This document shows positions 9,051-17,258 of a DNA stretch of 64,000 nt, in pieces. The number at the start of each line of letters is the position of its first letter. The first letter of the stretch is position 1. Position numbers and translations under genes: made by a program. The notes beneath the pieces are model-generated. The model was given only the letters and a program-made list of their open reading frames with translations. It was not told where the DNA came from and did no database searches. The DNA is from Proteus vulgaris (lineage in GTDB: Bacteria; Pseudomonadota; Gammaproteobacteria; Enterobacterales; Enterobacteriaceae): positions 3,571,501 to 3,635,500 of the forward strand of contig LR590468.1 in NCBI GenBank assembly GCA_901472505.1, in the 5' to 3' direction.

Positions 9051-9959
9051 ATGCAAAATGTGTTATTAACGTTATGGCCTTTATTTGCGTTAATTGCGCT
9101 AGGTGCAATTTTAAGAAGAAATAAAACGTTTGAGCCTGCTTTTTGGGTAGGAGCTGAAAAGCTAAATTACTTTTTACTTTTTCCTGCGTTACTGATCAAT
9201 AGCCTGGCAAATGCACCTTTATCTGATCCTCAATTACCCCATCTTGCTGGGGCTATTTTTTTTGTGGTTATTATTGTCACATTGTTATGTACTGTACTGA
9301 AAAAAATTACAGGCTGGCTTGCTGGCCGTTTTGGTGCAATTGTTCAAGGTAATATTCGATTTAACACTTATTTAGGTTTAGCAATTGTTGCTGATTTATT
9401 CGGTATTGAAGGATTAGGGATTGCAGCATTAATATTGGCAACGTTAGTTCCACTATCAAATGTGACCTCCGTGCTTTGTTTAACGGCCGGGCAAAATGTA
9501 ACATTGCGTCAATTAGCATTACCTATTATAAAAAATCCTTTAATTATTTCTTGTGTTATAGGGATCGTGATCAATTTATCTGGAATAGGGCTTCCTCTTG
9601 GTAGTGATCAATTTCTTAAGTTATTAGCTGCCACCAGTTTGCCTTTAGGGCTTATTTGTATCGGCGCTGCATTACATCTATCAACATTGAAAGCAGAAAG
9701 TAAAATGATTAGCATTAATACTGTGACTCGTTTACTTATCGTGCCAATAATAGCGTATAGTGTGGCCTATCTTTTTGATTTATCTCCATTGGTGACAATA
9801 CTATTAGTTATTTTCTTTTCTATTCCTACTGCGCCCACTTCCTATATTTTAACCCGACAACTTGGCGGAGATTCTGAGCTAATGGCTGGGATCATTACTT
9901 CTCAAACAATGTTTGCAGCAATTACGCTCCCTATTATTTTGAGTTTATTATCAATTTAA
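9051..9959 (+). CDS. AEC (auxin efflux carrier) family transporter
   Basis: 302 residues and about ten transmembrane segments in the 5+5 arrangement of the AEC/BART superfamily. It opens with WPLFALIALGAILRR and has the typical EKLNYFLLFPALLINSL, the central NPLIISCVIGIV and the C-terminal FFSIPTAPTSYILTRQLGGD. Members export or import small organic acids (malate, malonate and others), but the substrate cannot be assigned here. It is monocistronic, with AGGACAAATATT before the ATG and a terminator after it. It is intact. Confidence 0.88.
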   Translation: MQNVLLTLWPLFALIALGAILRRNKTFEPAFWVGAEKLNYFLLFPALLINSLANAPLSDPQLPHLAGAIFFVVIIVTLLCTVLKKITGWLAGRFGAIVQGNIRFNTYLGLAIVADLFGIEGLGIAALILATLVPLSNVTSVLCLTAGQNVTLRQLALPIIKNPLIISCVIGIVINLSGIGLPLGSDQFLKLLAATSLPLGLICIGAALHLSTLKAESKMISINTVTRLLIVPIIAYSVAYLFDLSPLVTILLVIFFSIPTAPTSYILTRQLGGDSELMAGIITSQTMFAAITLPIILSLLSI

Positions 9960-9972
9960 AACCATATTTGTT

Positions 9973-10011
9973 AAAAACGTCATGACTATGAAAAGTTAAT
10001 GGCGTTTTTTT
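9973..10011 (+). terminator. Terminator of the AEC transporter gene
   Basis: AAAAACGTCAT pairs with ATGGCGTTTTT (one G-T pair) across a loop of about 15 nt and is followed by more T. It lies about 15 nt after the stop codon. Confidence 0.65.
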
Positions 10012-10078
10012 ATATAAATATTATTCCCTTTGTTTTACCTTTATTTTATCTTTATTTATTATGTTTGGAGTGTAAGTT

Positions 10079-11035
10079 ATGGATCCAATTAAAATTTTAA
10101 ATACAACAATAGATCGAGAAAAAATAATTAAACTAGGTAATACTCAAAAACCTTCGAGTGTTATGAGTCTTTGGGAGAGACTAAAAGATTTGTTTGGTTT
10201 AAGTAATGAAGGAAAAGTTCTTCCTTTAATTAAAACAGTATATTTTGATCAAGCAGCTTCCGTTTCAGAAAAAAATAGCGCTTTCTTTACGTTGAAGAGA
10301 ATTGCAGGGGATGGCTATAAAAATAATTTTAAGTATAGTGTAAATGATAGTAAAATCACTTACTCCATCGAATTTATTGGTGATCCTATTGAGAGTGACC
10401 ATGATATTAAACCATTCTTTGAGGAAATAAAAAATGAGTTATCTATTGACTTGGAAGAATATTCATCTGATTCCGTGATAGCATTTATTAATAACTATTC
10501 TAAACTATCAGTCATAAAAAATGATGATAAGAATTACGAAGAAAAATTTATTGCTTTCAGGGCTATTCTTATGGAGCCTAGAAATAAAGGTAATATTTTT
10601 TCAATAAATGATTTTAATAAAATAGGATCTTTTGAAGAGAAAAAAGAATATATTGAAAAACATAGTCATAATTATACCGCTAACTTATCACCTACTCGGT
10701 TAATAGATAATATATATCAAAGTGTAAAACAGGGTAACTATGAAGAGTTAAGATCGCAGGTAGAAAAAGATATATCAAGATATAAATTACAATACAACAA
10801 TAAGGATATATCTGATATTTCCTCTCTAGAGGAAAAGCTGAAAAACTTAAATAAGAAAGATGTTATGATTATTTTCGAATTGCTTAATCAAGGTATCTTT
10901 CCAGTAATAAAAGACTCTTTTGACAAATATGATCCTATTGCATCACAATATTCACCTCTTACTGGAAAAACCACCATTAATATAGAGGAGAATGAAGGTA
11001 GATATACAATAATTATTAATAATAAAAAGAAATGA
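10079..11035 (+). CDS. Probable type III secreted effector with SifA/SPI-2-like N-terminal translocation domain
   Basis: A 318-residue, AT-rich gene unlike its neighbours. Residues 31-100 (LWERLKDLFG near W32, then LIKTVYFDQAASVSEKNSAFFTLKRIA and a strand-rich KYSVNDSKITYSIEFIGD) line up in order and spacing with the N-terminal domain shared by SifA, SseJ, SlrP and SspH effectors. In SifA, as I remember it, this reads WEKIKDFF, then LHEMLFAERAPTRERLTEIFFELKELA. The hallmark WEK(I/M)xxFF motif is therefore conservatively altered (WERLKDLF). The rest is polar and unrecognised, with no signal peptide or membrane segment, as expected for a type III effector. The stop overlaps the next start. No secretion apparatus lies in this window. 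The alignment is from memory, so this call needs a profile search. Confidence 0.6.
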   Translation: MDPIKILNTTIDREKIIKLGNTQKPSSVMSLWERLKDLFGLSNEGKVLPLIKTVYFDQAASVSEKNSAFFTLKRIAGDGYKNNFKYSVNDSKITYSIEFIGDPIESDHDIKPFFEEIKNELSIDLEEYSSDSVIAFINNYSKLSVIKNDDKNYEEKFIAFRAILMEPRNKGNIFSINDFNKIGSFEEKKEYIEKHSHNYTANLSPTRLIDNIYQSVKQGNYEELRSQVEKDISRYKLQYNNKDISDISSLEEKLKNLNKKDVMIIFELLNQGIFPVIKDSFDKYDPIASQYSPLTGKTTINIEENEGRYTIIINNKKK

Positions 11036-11361
11036 CTGAATCAGATATCGAAAAAGTGAGTCATTTATCTGATAATATTTTAACTGATTTTGATCACGAT
11101 TCTATGCATTTATATAGCAAATACTTTATAGATGATAAAATATCAATGAATAGTTTTACTAGCGTATTAGCTAAATATAAACATGAAATAAGTAAAAGAA
11201 TGGAAGACAGTCTTAGTAATAAGTTTAACTACAAACAAGATAGATTTCTTTTATTAGAAGAAGATATAAATGTCAAATTAGAATTCAGTCCTTATTCATT
11301 AAAAAAACTAACAGCTTCCGATACAGAAAGTAAAATAGAATATCGCTTATTAAAATCTTAA
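11032..11361 (+). CDS. Small protein coupled to the effector-like gene; function unknown
   Basis: 109 residues, acidic (about 20 Asp/Glu to 16 Lys/Arg), with no membrane segment and no cysteine-rich motif. The ATG overlaps the preceding stop (ATGA), so the two are translationally coupled. Size, charge and position would fit a dedicated secretion chaperone of the preceding effector-like protein. However, I see no diagnostic chaperone motif, so this is only a suggestion. Alternatives are the 3' part of a split effector or an unrelated small protein. Base composition matches the upstream gene, suggesting that both arrived together. Confidence 0.5.
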   Translation: MTESDIEKVSHLSDNILTDFDHDSMHLYSKYFIDDKISMNSFTSVLAKYKHEISKRMEDSLSNKFNYKQDRFLLLEEDINVKLEFSPYSLKKLTASDTESKIEYRLLKS

Positions 11362-11427
11362 TCTTGGGCAAACCTGAGCTTCTTGCTATTATGATCATAA
11401 ATCAATAATAAGTAAGAGGCTCTTTTT

Positions 11428-12879
11428 ATGTCACAACCTCATCACCTTGAAATTCAAACGGTTATTACTAAACTAAAACAACAATACCAAAAAGCTGTTA
11501 ATGCATTGCGTAGTGCAATTGTTGATTATGCACAAGATGGAAAATTACCTGATGTAAAACAAAGAGCGGAAGGATTATTTGCATATCCTCAACTAACGGT
11601 GCATTGGTCTGGAGAAATAAAAAAAGAGGACAAAACAAGAGCTTATGGGCGTTTGTCTCGCTCAGGAACTTACTCTACTACTATTACTAATCCCGCTTTA
11701 TTTGAAGATTATTTATCAGAACAATTGCAACTTATTGCTGATGCTTATCATGCAACTTTTGATGTCAGTGCCTCAAAACAAGAAATTCCATATCCTTTTG
11801 TGATTGATGGAACGGGTATTGGTTTTGATAGAAAAATGAGTGCCTCACTAGCAAAATATTTTCCGACAACTGACTTATCTAAAATTGGTGATGAAATTAC
11901 GGATGGTTTAATTTGTGATAGGGACATATTACCACTTTCTCATTTTGATGCTTTACGTACTGATTTTTCATTAGCACGCTTAAAACATTATACGGGTACA
12001 TTACCTGAAGATGTTCAACCTTATATTCTATTCACCAACTATAATCGTTATGTTGATGAATTTGTTCGTTGGGCTTGTGAACAAGTTGCAGATAAAAATA
12101 GCCCATATTGCGCACTTTCTTGTGCAGGTTTTCAGCAAATTACAGTAGAGACGGTTGATCCTGAAAAGTTAATATCTGATTTAACTTGGAAGAAATATCA
12201 AATGCCAGCCTATCATTTAATTGCAAAAGAAGGACCCGGAATAACATTAGTGAATATTGGAGTTGGGCCTTCAAATGCAAAAACAATTTGCGATCATCTA
12301 GCAGTTTTGCGACCCCATGTTTGGTTAATGATTGGTCACTGTGGGGGGTTACGTGAAAGCCAACAGCTTGGTGACTATGTTTTAGCCCATGCATATTTAC
12401 GTGATGACCATATATTAGATGATGTTCTACCTCCAGATATTCCTATTCCTAATATTGCTGAGGTACAACGTGCTCTTTATGATGCAACAAAAGCGATAAG
12501 TGGAAAACCGGGACATGAAATAAAACAAAGATTAAGAACAGGAACGGTAGTTACGACAGATGATCGTAACTGGGAATTGCGTTTTTCTGTTTCGGCAAGG
12601 CGATTTAACTTAAGTCGCGCTGTTGCTGTTGATATGGAGAGTGCAACAATTTCAGCGCAAGGTTATCGTTTTCGTGTTCCTTACGGCACCTTATTATGTG
12701 TATCTGATAAACCTCTGCATGGAGAAATTAAATTACCTGGTCAGGCTAATCATTTTTATGAAGGCGCTGTATCAGAACATTTGCAAATTGGTATTCAAGC
12801 TATTGAATTACTTAAACAAGAAGAAAGTAATTTACACTCTCGCAAATTGAGAACGTTTAATGAACCACCTTTCAGATAA
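11428..12879 (+). CDS. amn: AMP nucleosidase
   Basis: 483 residues, nearly the same length as E. coli Amn and highly similar throughout. Amn hydrolyses AMP to adenine and ribose 5-phosphate in the cytoplasm and is part of purine salvage and adenylate-pool control. The N-terminal regulatory domain includes EIPYPFVIDG and FPTTDLSKIGDEITDG. The C-terminal nucleoside-phosphorylase-like domain includes LVNIGVGPSNAKTICDHL, MIGHCGGLRESQ, YLRDDHILDDVLPPDIP, VVTTDDRNWELR and AVDMESATISAQGYRF, and ends in LRTFNEPPFR. It is intact, single, and followed by a terminator. Confidence 0.97.
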   Translation: MSQPHHLEIQTVITKLKQQYQKAVNALRSAIVDYAQDGKLPDVKQRAEGLFAYPQLTVHWSGEIKKEDKTRAYGRLSRSGTYSTTITNPALFEDYLSEQLQLIADAYHATFDVSASKQEIPYPFVIDGTGIGFDRKMSASLAKYFPTTDLSKIGDEITDGLICDRDILPLSHFDALRTDFSLARLKHYTGTLPEDVQPYILFTNYNRYVDEFVRWACEQVADKNSPYCALSCAGFQQITVETVDPEKLISDLTWKKYQMPAYHLIAKEGPGITLVNIGVGPSNAKTICDHLAVLRPHVWLMIGHCGGLRESQQLGDYVLAHAYLRDDHILDDVLPPDIPIPNIAEVQRALYDATKAISGKPGHEIKQRLRTGTVVTTDDRNWELRFSVSARRFNLSRAVAVDMESATISAQGYRFRVPYGTLLCVSDKPLHGEIKLPGQANHFYEGAVSEHLQIGIQAIELLKQEESNLHSRKLRTFNEPPFR

Positions 12880-12893
12880 ATTGTAAGTAATAA

Positions 12894-12933
12894 GAAACCC
12901 CTAATTATAATTAGCTCAATAATTGGGGATTTC
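12894..12933 (+). terminator. Terminator of amn
   Basis: GAAACCCCTAATTAT and ATAATTGGGGATTTC form a long stem (small mismatches) around a loop of about 10 nt. It lies just after the amn stop and may also work for the converging integrase transcript. Confidence 0.65.
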
Positions 12934-12990
12934 TATTTGGTTTCATGAAAAAAAGATATTAGTGGTAACAATATACTTAAAAATAAAACG

Positions 12991-13983
12991 TTAAAAACGT
13001 AAATGGCGAGCCGCTTTTCTTAGTCGATCATCCCCACGTCGATCATAACGCTGAGTTGTCATAATACTGGCATGGCCCATGGCATCTTTCACAGTAACAA
13101 TATCTTCGCCATTATCCAGCATTGCGGAAGCAAAAGTTCTTCGGAGATCATGAGGTGCAAATTTGTCTATACCACTTTCTTGTTGGCGAGTTTCTAAAAT
13201 ATAATAAATAGCTTGATCTGTTATTCGTTCATTTGTGACATCATCAAAACGGCGAATTCGAGTGAAAAGAGGGCCATCTAGTGTACCTCTGATTTCATCA
13301 ATCCATAACTGAACACGATCCCAAGTATCATCGGGCATATAAGACATTCGTTCTTTATTACCTTTACCTCTAACAAGAAAAGCATGATCGCGAAATTGAA
13401 TGTGCTCGTAATTAATTGCTACTATTTCTGAACGACGTAATCCGCAACCTAATAACACACTTAATATTGCTGCATCTCTTAAACCTTTCGATGAGTTATC
13501 ATTTTCACAACTTTTAAATAAAGCATGAATTTCATGACTTGTTAATGCACGACCTTTGGGTAATCGACTTCCTCTTACAGATTTAACTTGGCGGATATGC
13601 TGATAACTTTCAGTATCCATTTGTTTCAATGCCCAAGCTTCTAAAGCAACGCCTTTTAATGCGGCAAGATAAGTATTGATAGTGGCAGGGGCTTTATTGG
13701 CATCAGATAACATATCAATAATGGCTTGAATATGATGACGGCGAAGTGCGCCCCATTGACAATTTTTAAGCGAAGAAAAACCAATCATCTTAGCCACTAT
13801 CGTTAAAAACGATCCCATCGTTTGGCGACTGCGTTTCGATCCTAAACTCATTAAATAAGCCATTGCGGGATTCGTGTGGGATGGTGTGGTGAATGTTGCA
13901 TTCAGATCCAATAATGCTTGTTTTTCAGACAACACTAGTGATGTTTCAGGTATGAAATCCTGATCGTCGTGGTGAAATTCCAC
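12991..13983 (-). CDS. Tyrosine-type site-specific recombinase/integrase
   Basis: A 330-residue phage-integrase-family recombinase. The N-terminal core-binding (SAM-like) domain spans about 40-125 (TMGSFLTIVAKMIG, ATINTYLAALKGVALEAW). The catalytic domain follows with Arg I in GCGLRRSEIVAIN, the lysine strand RGKGNKERMSYMP, the HxxR box HDLRRTFASAM, then GHASIMTTQRYDRR with the nucleophilic Tyr. All catalytic residues are present. The start is GTG at 13983 with AAGGA seven bases upstream. It stands alone, with no excisionase, phage or integron genes beside it, so it is either a domesticated recombinase or a trace of a lost element. It is not XerC/XerD, as the sequence differs and xer genes have other neighbours. 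Confidence 0.85.
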   Translation of the reverse strand: MEFHHDDQDFIPETSLVLSEKQALLDLNATFTTPSHTNPAMAYLMSLGSKRSRQTMGSFLTIVAKMIGFSSLKNCQWGALRRHHIQAIIDMLSDANKAPATINTYLAALKGVALEAWALKQMDTESYQHIRQVKSVRGSRLPKGRALTSHEIHALFKSCENDNSSKGLRDAAILSVLLGCGLRRSEIVAINYEHIQFRDHAFLVRGKGNKERMSYMPDDTWDRVQLWIDEIRGTLDGPLFTRIRRFDDVTNERITDQAIYYILETRQQESGIDKFAPHDLRRTFASAMLDNGEDIVTVKDAMGHASIMTTQRYDRRGDDRLRKAARHLRF

Positions 13984-14304
13984 TGTGATTTCCTTATTAA
14001 ATCAACATAACCATGATGAATATTCTATCAGATCCAAAAAAGAAAAAAGCTACTTTTTCAAAGGATCATTTTAATAAGTAGAAAGGATCGTGTTTGTTTA
14101 ATCAACATTTAGTGGATTAATTGAACGTTATTAGTATTAATAATAACCGAGTTGAGTTAGGGCTAAAATTAGGAAAAAACGTCTTTTAGAATAAATGCAC
14201 AGAATTGGAAGAGTAATGAGGGATTAACTAAGTTTTCGTACCCAATTTTGAAACAGAGAAAAAGTAAAGATCTTGGGTACGAAAGAGGAAATGACTATTT
14301 AAAC
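13984..14304. other. Intergenic region between integrase and isoaspartyl peptidase genes
   Basis: About 320 bases with no supported gene. It holds the integrase RBS (AAGGA near its start) and a perfect 12-bp inverted repeat listed separately. I see no tRNA gene and no obvious attachment-site duplication. Confidence 0.6.
14234..14284. repeat. Perfect 12-bp inverted repeat with 27-nt spacer
   Basis: TTTCGTACCCAA (14234-14245) and TTGGGTACGAAA (14273-14284) are exact reverse complements. The repeat lies about 20 nt beyond the iaaA stop and about 250 nt upstream of the integrase start. It lacks a T-run on the minus strand after the stem, so it is not a textbook terminator, though it could stabilise the iaaA mRNA end. 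A recombinase-related site is possible, but the spacer is longer than the usual 6-8 nt. Confidence 0.6.
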
Positions 14305-15339
14305 TTACTCTTTATAAATGGCAACAACAGGTTTTCCATCATTACCAATAGTGCCACGATACATGCCTTCAGAATTAAAACTCATCGTATAGTCGCCCGA
14401 TTTATCTAAGACGATAACGCCACCACTTCCATTAATCGCTTTAACTTCGTCCAGTGCATTTTGTGCCGCTTTTTCTAAAGGTAAATTTTGATATTTAACT
14501 TGAGCTGCAATATTGAATGCAGCTAATGTTCTGATAAACATTTCACCAGATCCTGTCGCGGATACAGCAACTGTTTCATTATCGGCATAATTGCCCGCAC
14601 CAATTATAGGAGAGTCACCCACTCGTCCATAACGTTTATTAGTCATTCCACCGGTTGAAGTTCCTGCTGCTAAATTACCATGTTGATCCAGTGCAACAGC
14701 ACCCACTGTGCCATATTTATAATCGTACATCATCGGATCAATAAAAAGTGTAGCTGTTTTTCCATCATGATCTAAAACGACTTGTTCTTTTTCTATCGCT
14801 TTTTGAAGTTGTTGCCAACGATGTTCGGTACGAAAATAAGAAGAGTCTACAATAGTAAGCCCTTGTTCTTTGGCAAAAAGATCTGCACCATTAGAGACCA
14901 TCAAAACATGGGGACTTTTTTCCATTACCGCAATAGCAGCATTTATAGGGTTTTTAACGGTAGTGACTCCAGCAACAGCACCGGCATTACGTGTTTTTCC
15001 ATCCATAATAGAAGCATCAAGTTCATTACGTCCGTCATGGGTAAAAACGGCACCTTTTCCTGCATTAAAGAGAGGAGAATCTTCCATTACGTTAATTGAT
15101 TTTTGAACCGCTTCTATACTAGTACCTCCGCTATTCAAAACAGCATATCCCGCATTTAATGCTTCAGTCAGTTTTTCTTTATATTCTTTTTCTTGTTCTG
15201 GTGTGATGGTGTCTTTAGTAATTGTGCCAGCACCACCATGAATAACAAGGCGAATAGGGGATTGAGTATTAGCAAAAACAGAGGTAGCAAACAGAGAGCA
15301 GAGTGTCATCGTGGCGAGTTTATACTTAATATTATTCAT
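14305..15339 (-). CDS. iaaA: Isoaspartyl peptidase / type III L-asparaginase, exported
   Basis: 344 residues of the Ntn-hydrolase asparaginase_2 family. It removes isoaspartyl residues from dipeptides and hydrolyses asparagine. A signal peptide (residues about 1-23, MTLCSLFATSVFA then NTQS) predicts a periplasmic protein, whereas E. coli IaaA is cytoplasmic. The proenzyme is cleaved before Thr211 in YGTVGAVALD, which becomes the nucleophile. Other conserved parts are VIHGGAGT, FNAGKGAVFT, DASIMDG, the beta-subunit TSTGGMTNKRYGRVGDSPIIGAG and ATGSGEMFIRT. Monocistronic. The very AT-rich region upstream presumably carries its promoter. Confidence 0.93.
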   Translation of the reverse strand: MNNIKYKLATMTLCSLFATSVFANTQSPIRLVIHGGAGTITKDTITPEQEKEYKEKLTEALNAGYAVLNSGGTSIEAVQKSINVMEDSPLFNAGKGAVFTHDGRNELDASIMDGKTRNAGAVAGVTTVKNPINAAIAVMEKSPHVLMVSNGADLFAKEQGLTIVDSSYFRTEHRWQQLQKAIEKEQVVLDHDGKTATLFIDPMMYDYKYGTVGAVALDQHGNLAAGTSTGGMTNKRYGRVGDSPIIGAGNYADNETVAVSATGSGEMFIRTLAAFNIAAQVKYQNLPLEKAAQNALDEVKAINGSGGVIVLDKSGDYTMSFNSEGMYRGTIGNDGKPVVAIYKE

Positions 15340-16183
15340 ATAACCCTTCTTATTTTAGATTAAAATTAATTTGATATTTTCATATTTTTCTTACCGCTTT
15401 GTTTCTAAATTCTAATTAATTACGTAATTTGGCTTTAATAACTAACTGCAATAATCACTATATAAAAAGTTTAAGACATAAGTGGTCTGAACACTTGAGT
15501 TTGTTTTTGATTTGTCGATCTCTGTCATAGAGTGATTTCATTTTAGGATTTATTTTACAAAATATTCAATTAGTTATATTTTAGAAGTGTTTTTATATCA
15601 AAAAAAATGTATTAAATAAGTGATAATAAATTCAATATTAAAAATAATAATGCTATTTTTACTAATTATTTATAGATATTTAAAATAGGTGTTTAAAAAT
15701 AGCTTTTGATTAATTTATATAATAAATACAACCTGTTGCTATCGAGAGTCATATTGCATTTAACTAATCATTAATTATTTTTTAAAAGGAAATAAATATC
15801 GTTTTAATATTGATAAGTGATTGATAACACATTGTTATTATTTCCTTTGTATTTGAATGCAATAAAAGATGTTTTTTATATACAATTTGTGTGCTTCTTC
15901 GAATAATCAAAAAGGGATGATGTATTCTGTGATAAAAGTACTACATTAATTTGAGTTAAGGCTCTATTATAATAACATAATATTTATAATTCATAAGGTT
16001 AGCTTTTAATATCTTATTTTTTTATTAGGCTTGAGTTAGCTTTATTAATACAAATGAACTATTTTTAAATATAGATAAAATAAAAATTTAATCAGTTTTA
16101 ACTATTTAACTATTTTCTGACATACAGCAGATAAACACATTTTGGGTATTATTTTATGGCTAAAGGAAGGTTAAATAATTTAT
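15340..16183. other. Long AT-rich intergenic region
   Basis: About 840 bases, markedly richer in A+T than the flanking genes, between the divergent iaaA and yhiI. I found no ORF with a credible start and family, no tRNA and no clear terminator. Such tracts are typical targets of nucleoid proteins such as H-NS. Promoters for both flanking genes must lie here, but I cannot place them with confidence. Confidence 0.6.
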
Positions 16184-17258
16184 ATGAAAAATCAAAAAAA
16201 GAGTCGTTTTTTTGTTTACAGCATAATTCTCGTCGCAGTAGTTGTAGCGGGAATTTTTTGGTGGAAATCGCAAGCACCGACACTACCTTCTGGATTTGCG
16301 CAAAGTAATGGGGAGAATAGAAGCAACTGAAATTGATATCTCAACAAAAAGTCCAGGCAGAATAGACTCTATTTTAGTTCAAGAAGGTGATTTTGTTAAA
16401 GAGGGTGAAGTGTTAGCTAACATGGACACTCGAACACTGAAAGAACAACTTCATGAAGTTCAAGCACAATTAAATCAAGCCAAAAGCAGTGTTGTTACTG
16501 CTCAATCTGCATTATCACAACGTAACAGCGAACAACTCGCCGCTCAAGCAGTGGTTCGTCAGCGTATTGCCGAATTGGATGCTGCACAAAAAAGACTCAA
16601 TCGTTCTCGTGCATTAGTAAAAACGAATGCTATTTCTATTCAACAATTAGACGATGATATCGCGAGAACTGAAGGAGCCAGAGCGGCCGTTGAAGCGGCC
16701 AAAGCGCAAGAAACCGCAACAGTGGCGGCTATTGAATCTGCAAAGGCAGGTATTATTCAAGCAAATACAAAAGTAGATGCCGCAACAGCAACAGAAAGGC
16801 GCATCATGGCTGAGTTAGATGACAGTATTTTAAAGGCGCCACGTAATGGTCGCGTTCAATATCGAGTTGCAGAACCTGGTGAAGTCCTAGGCGCTGGCGG
16901 TCGGGTATTAAATATGGTTGATCTGAGTGATGTTTATATGACGTTCTTTTTACCCACAGAGGCTGCAGGTCAAGCCGCTTTAGGTAGCGATGTTCATATT
17001 ATTTTGGATGCAGCTCCTCATATTGTTATTCCTGCAAAAACGACTTATGTTGCAAGTGTTGCCCAATTTACGCCTAAAACAGTTGAAACGGATAATGAAA
17101 GATTAAAACTAATGTTTCGTGTAAGGGCGAGAATTTCCCCAGAACTGCTCGAAAAACATCTTGAGTATGTAAAAACAGGATTACCAGGTCGTGCTTATAT
17201 TCGATTAGATAACAATCAATCTTGGCCAACTGATTTAGAGGTGAAATTACCACAATGA
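16184..17258 (+). CDS. yhiI: HlyD-family membrane fusion protein of the RbbA/YhhJ exporter, frame broken once as given
   Basis: The ATG at 16184 gives a short basic N-terminus and one membrane anchor ([17 protein letters not shown]). The frame is then lost at the G4 run 16310-16313. With three G it reads [16 protein letters not shown] without a break, giving 357 residues, as expected for YhiI. The body is a periplasmic adaptor: lipoyl half-motif [25 protein letters not shown], a long coiled coil (about 75-200), the second lipoyl half [28 protein letters not shown], then a beta-barrel. It probably bridges the inner-membrane ABC transporter encoded by the next two genes to the outer membrane. 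The 3' end overlaps rbbA by 4 nt. Confidence 0.88.

Noticed and set aside
14234..14284. Inverted repeat as a standard terminator of iaaA
   Set aside because: The spacer is 27 nt and no T-run follows on the minus strand.
15340..16183. Hidden gene in the long AT-rich gap
   Set aside because: Only short frames without ribosome binding sites or recognisable composition were seen.
16155..16298. Short plus-strand ORF starting ATGGCTAAAGG overlapping the yhiI start
   Set aside because: It overlaps yhiI in another frame and its translation is low-complexity without a recognisable domain; the yhiI N-terminus with a membrane anchor explains the region.
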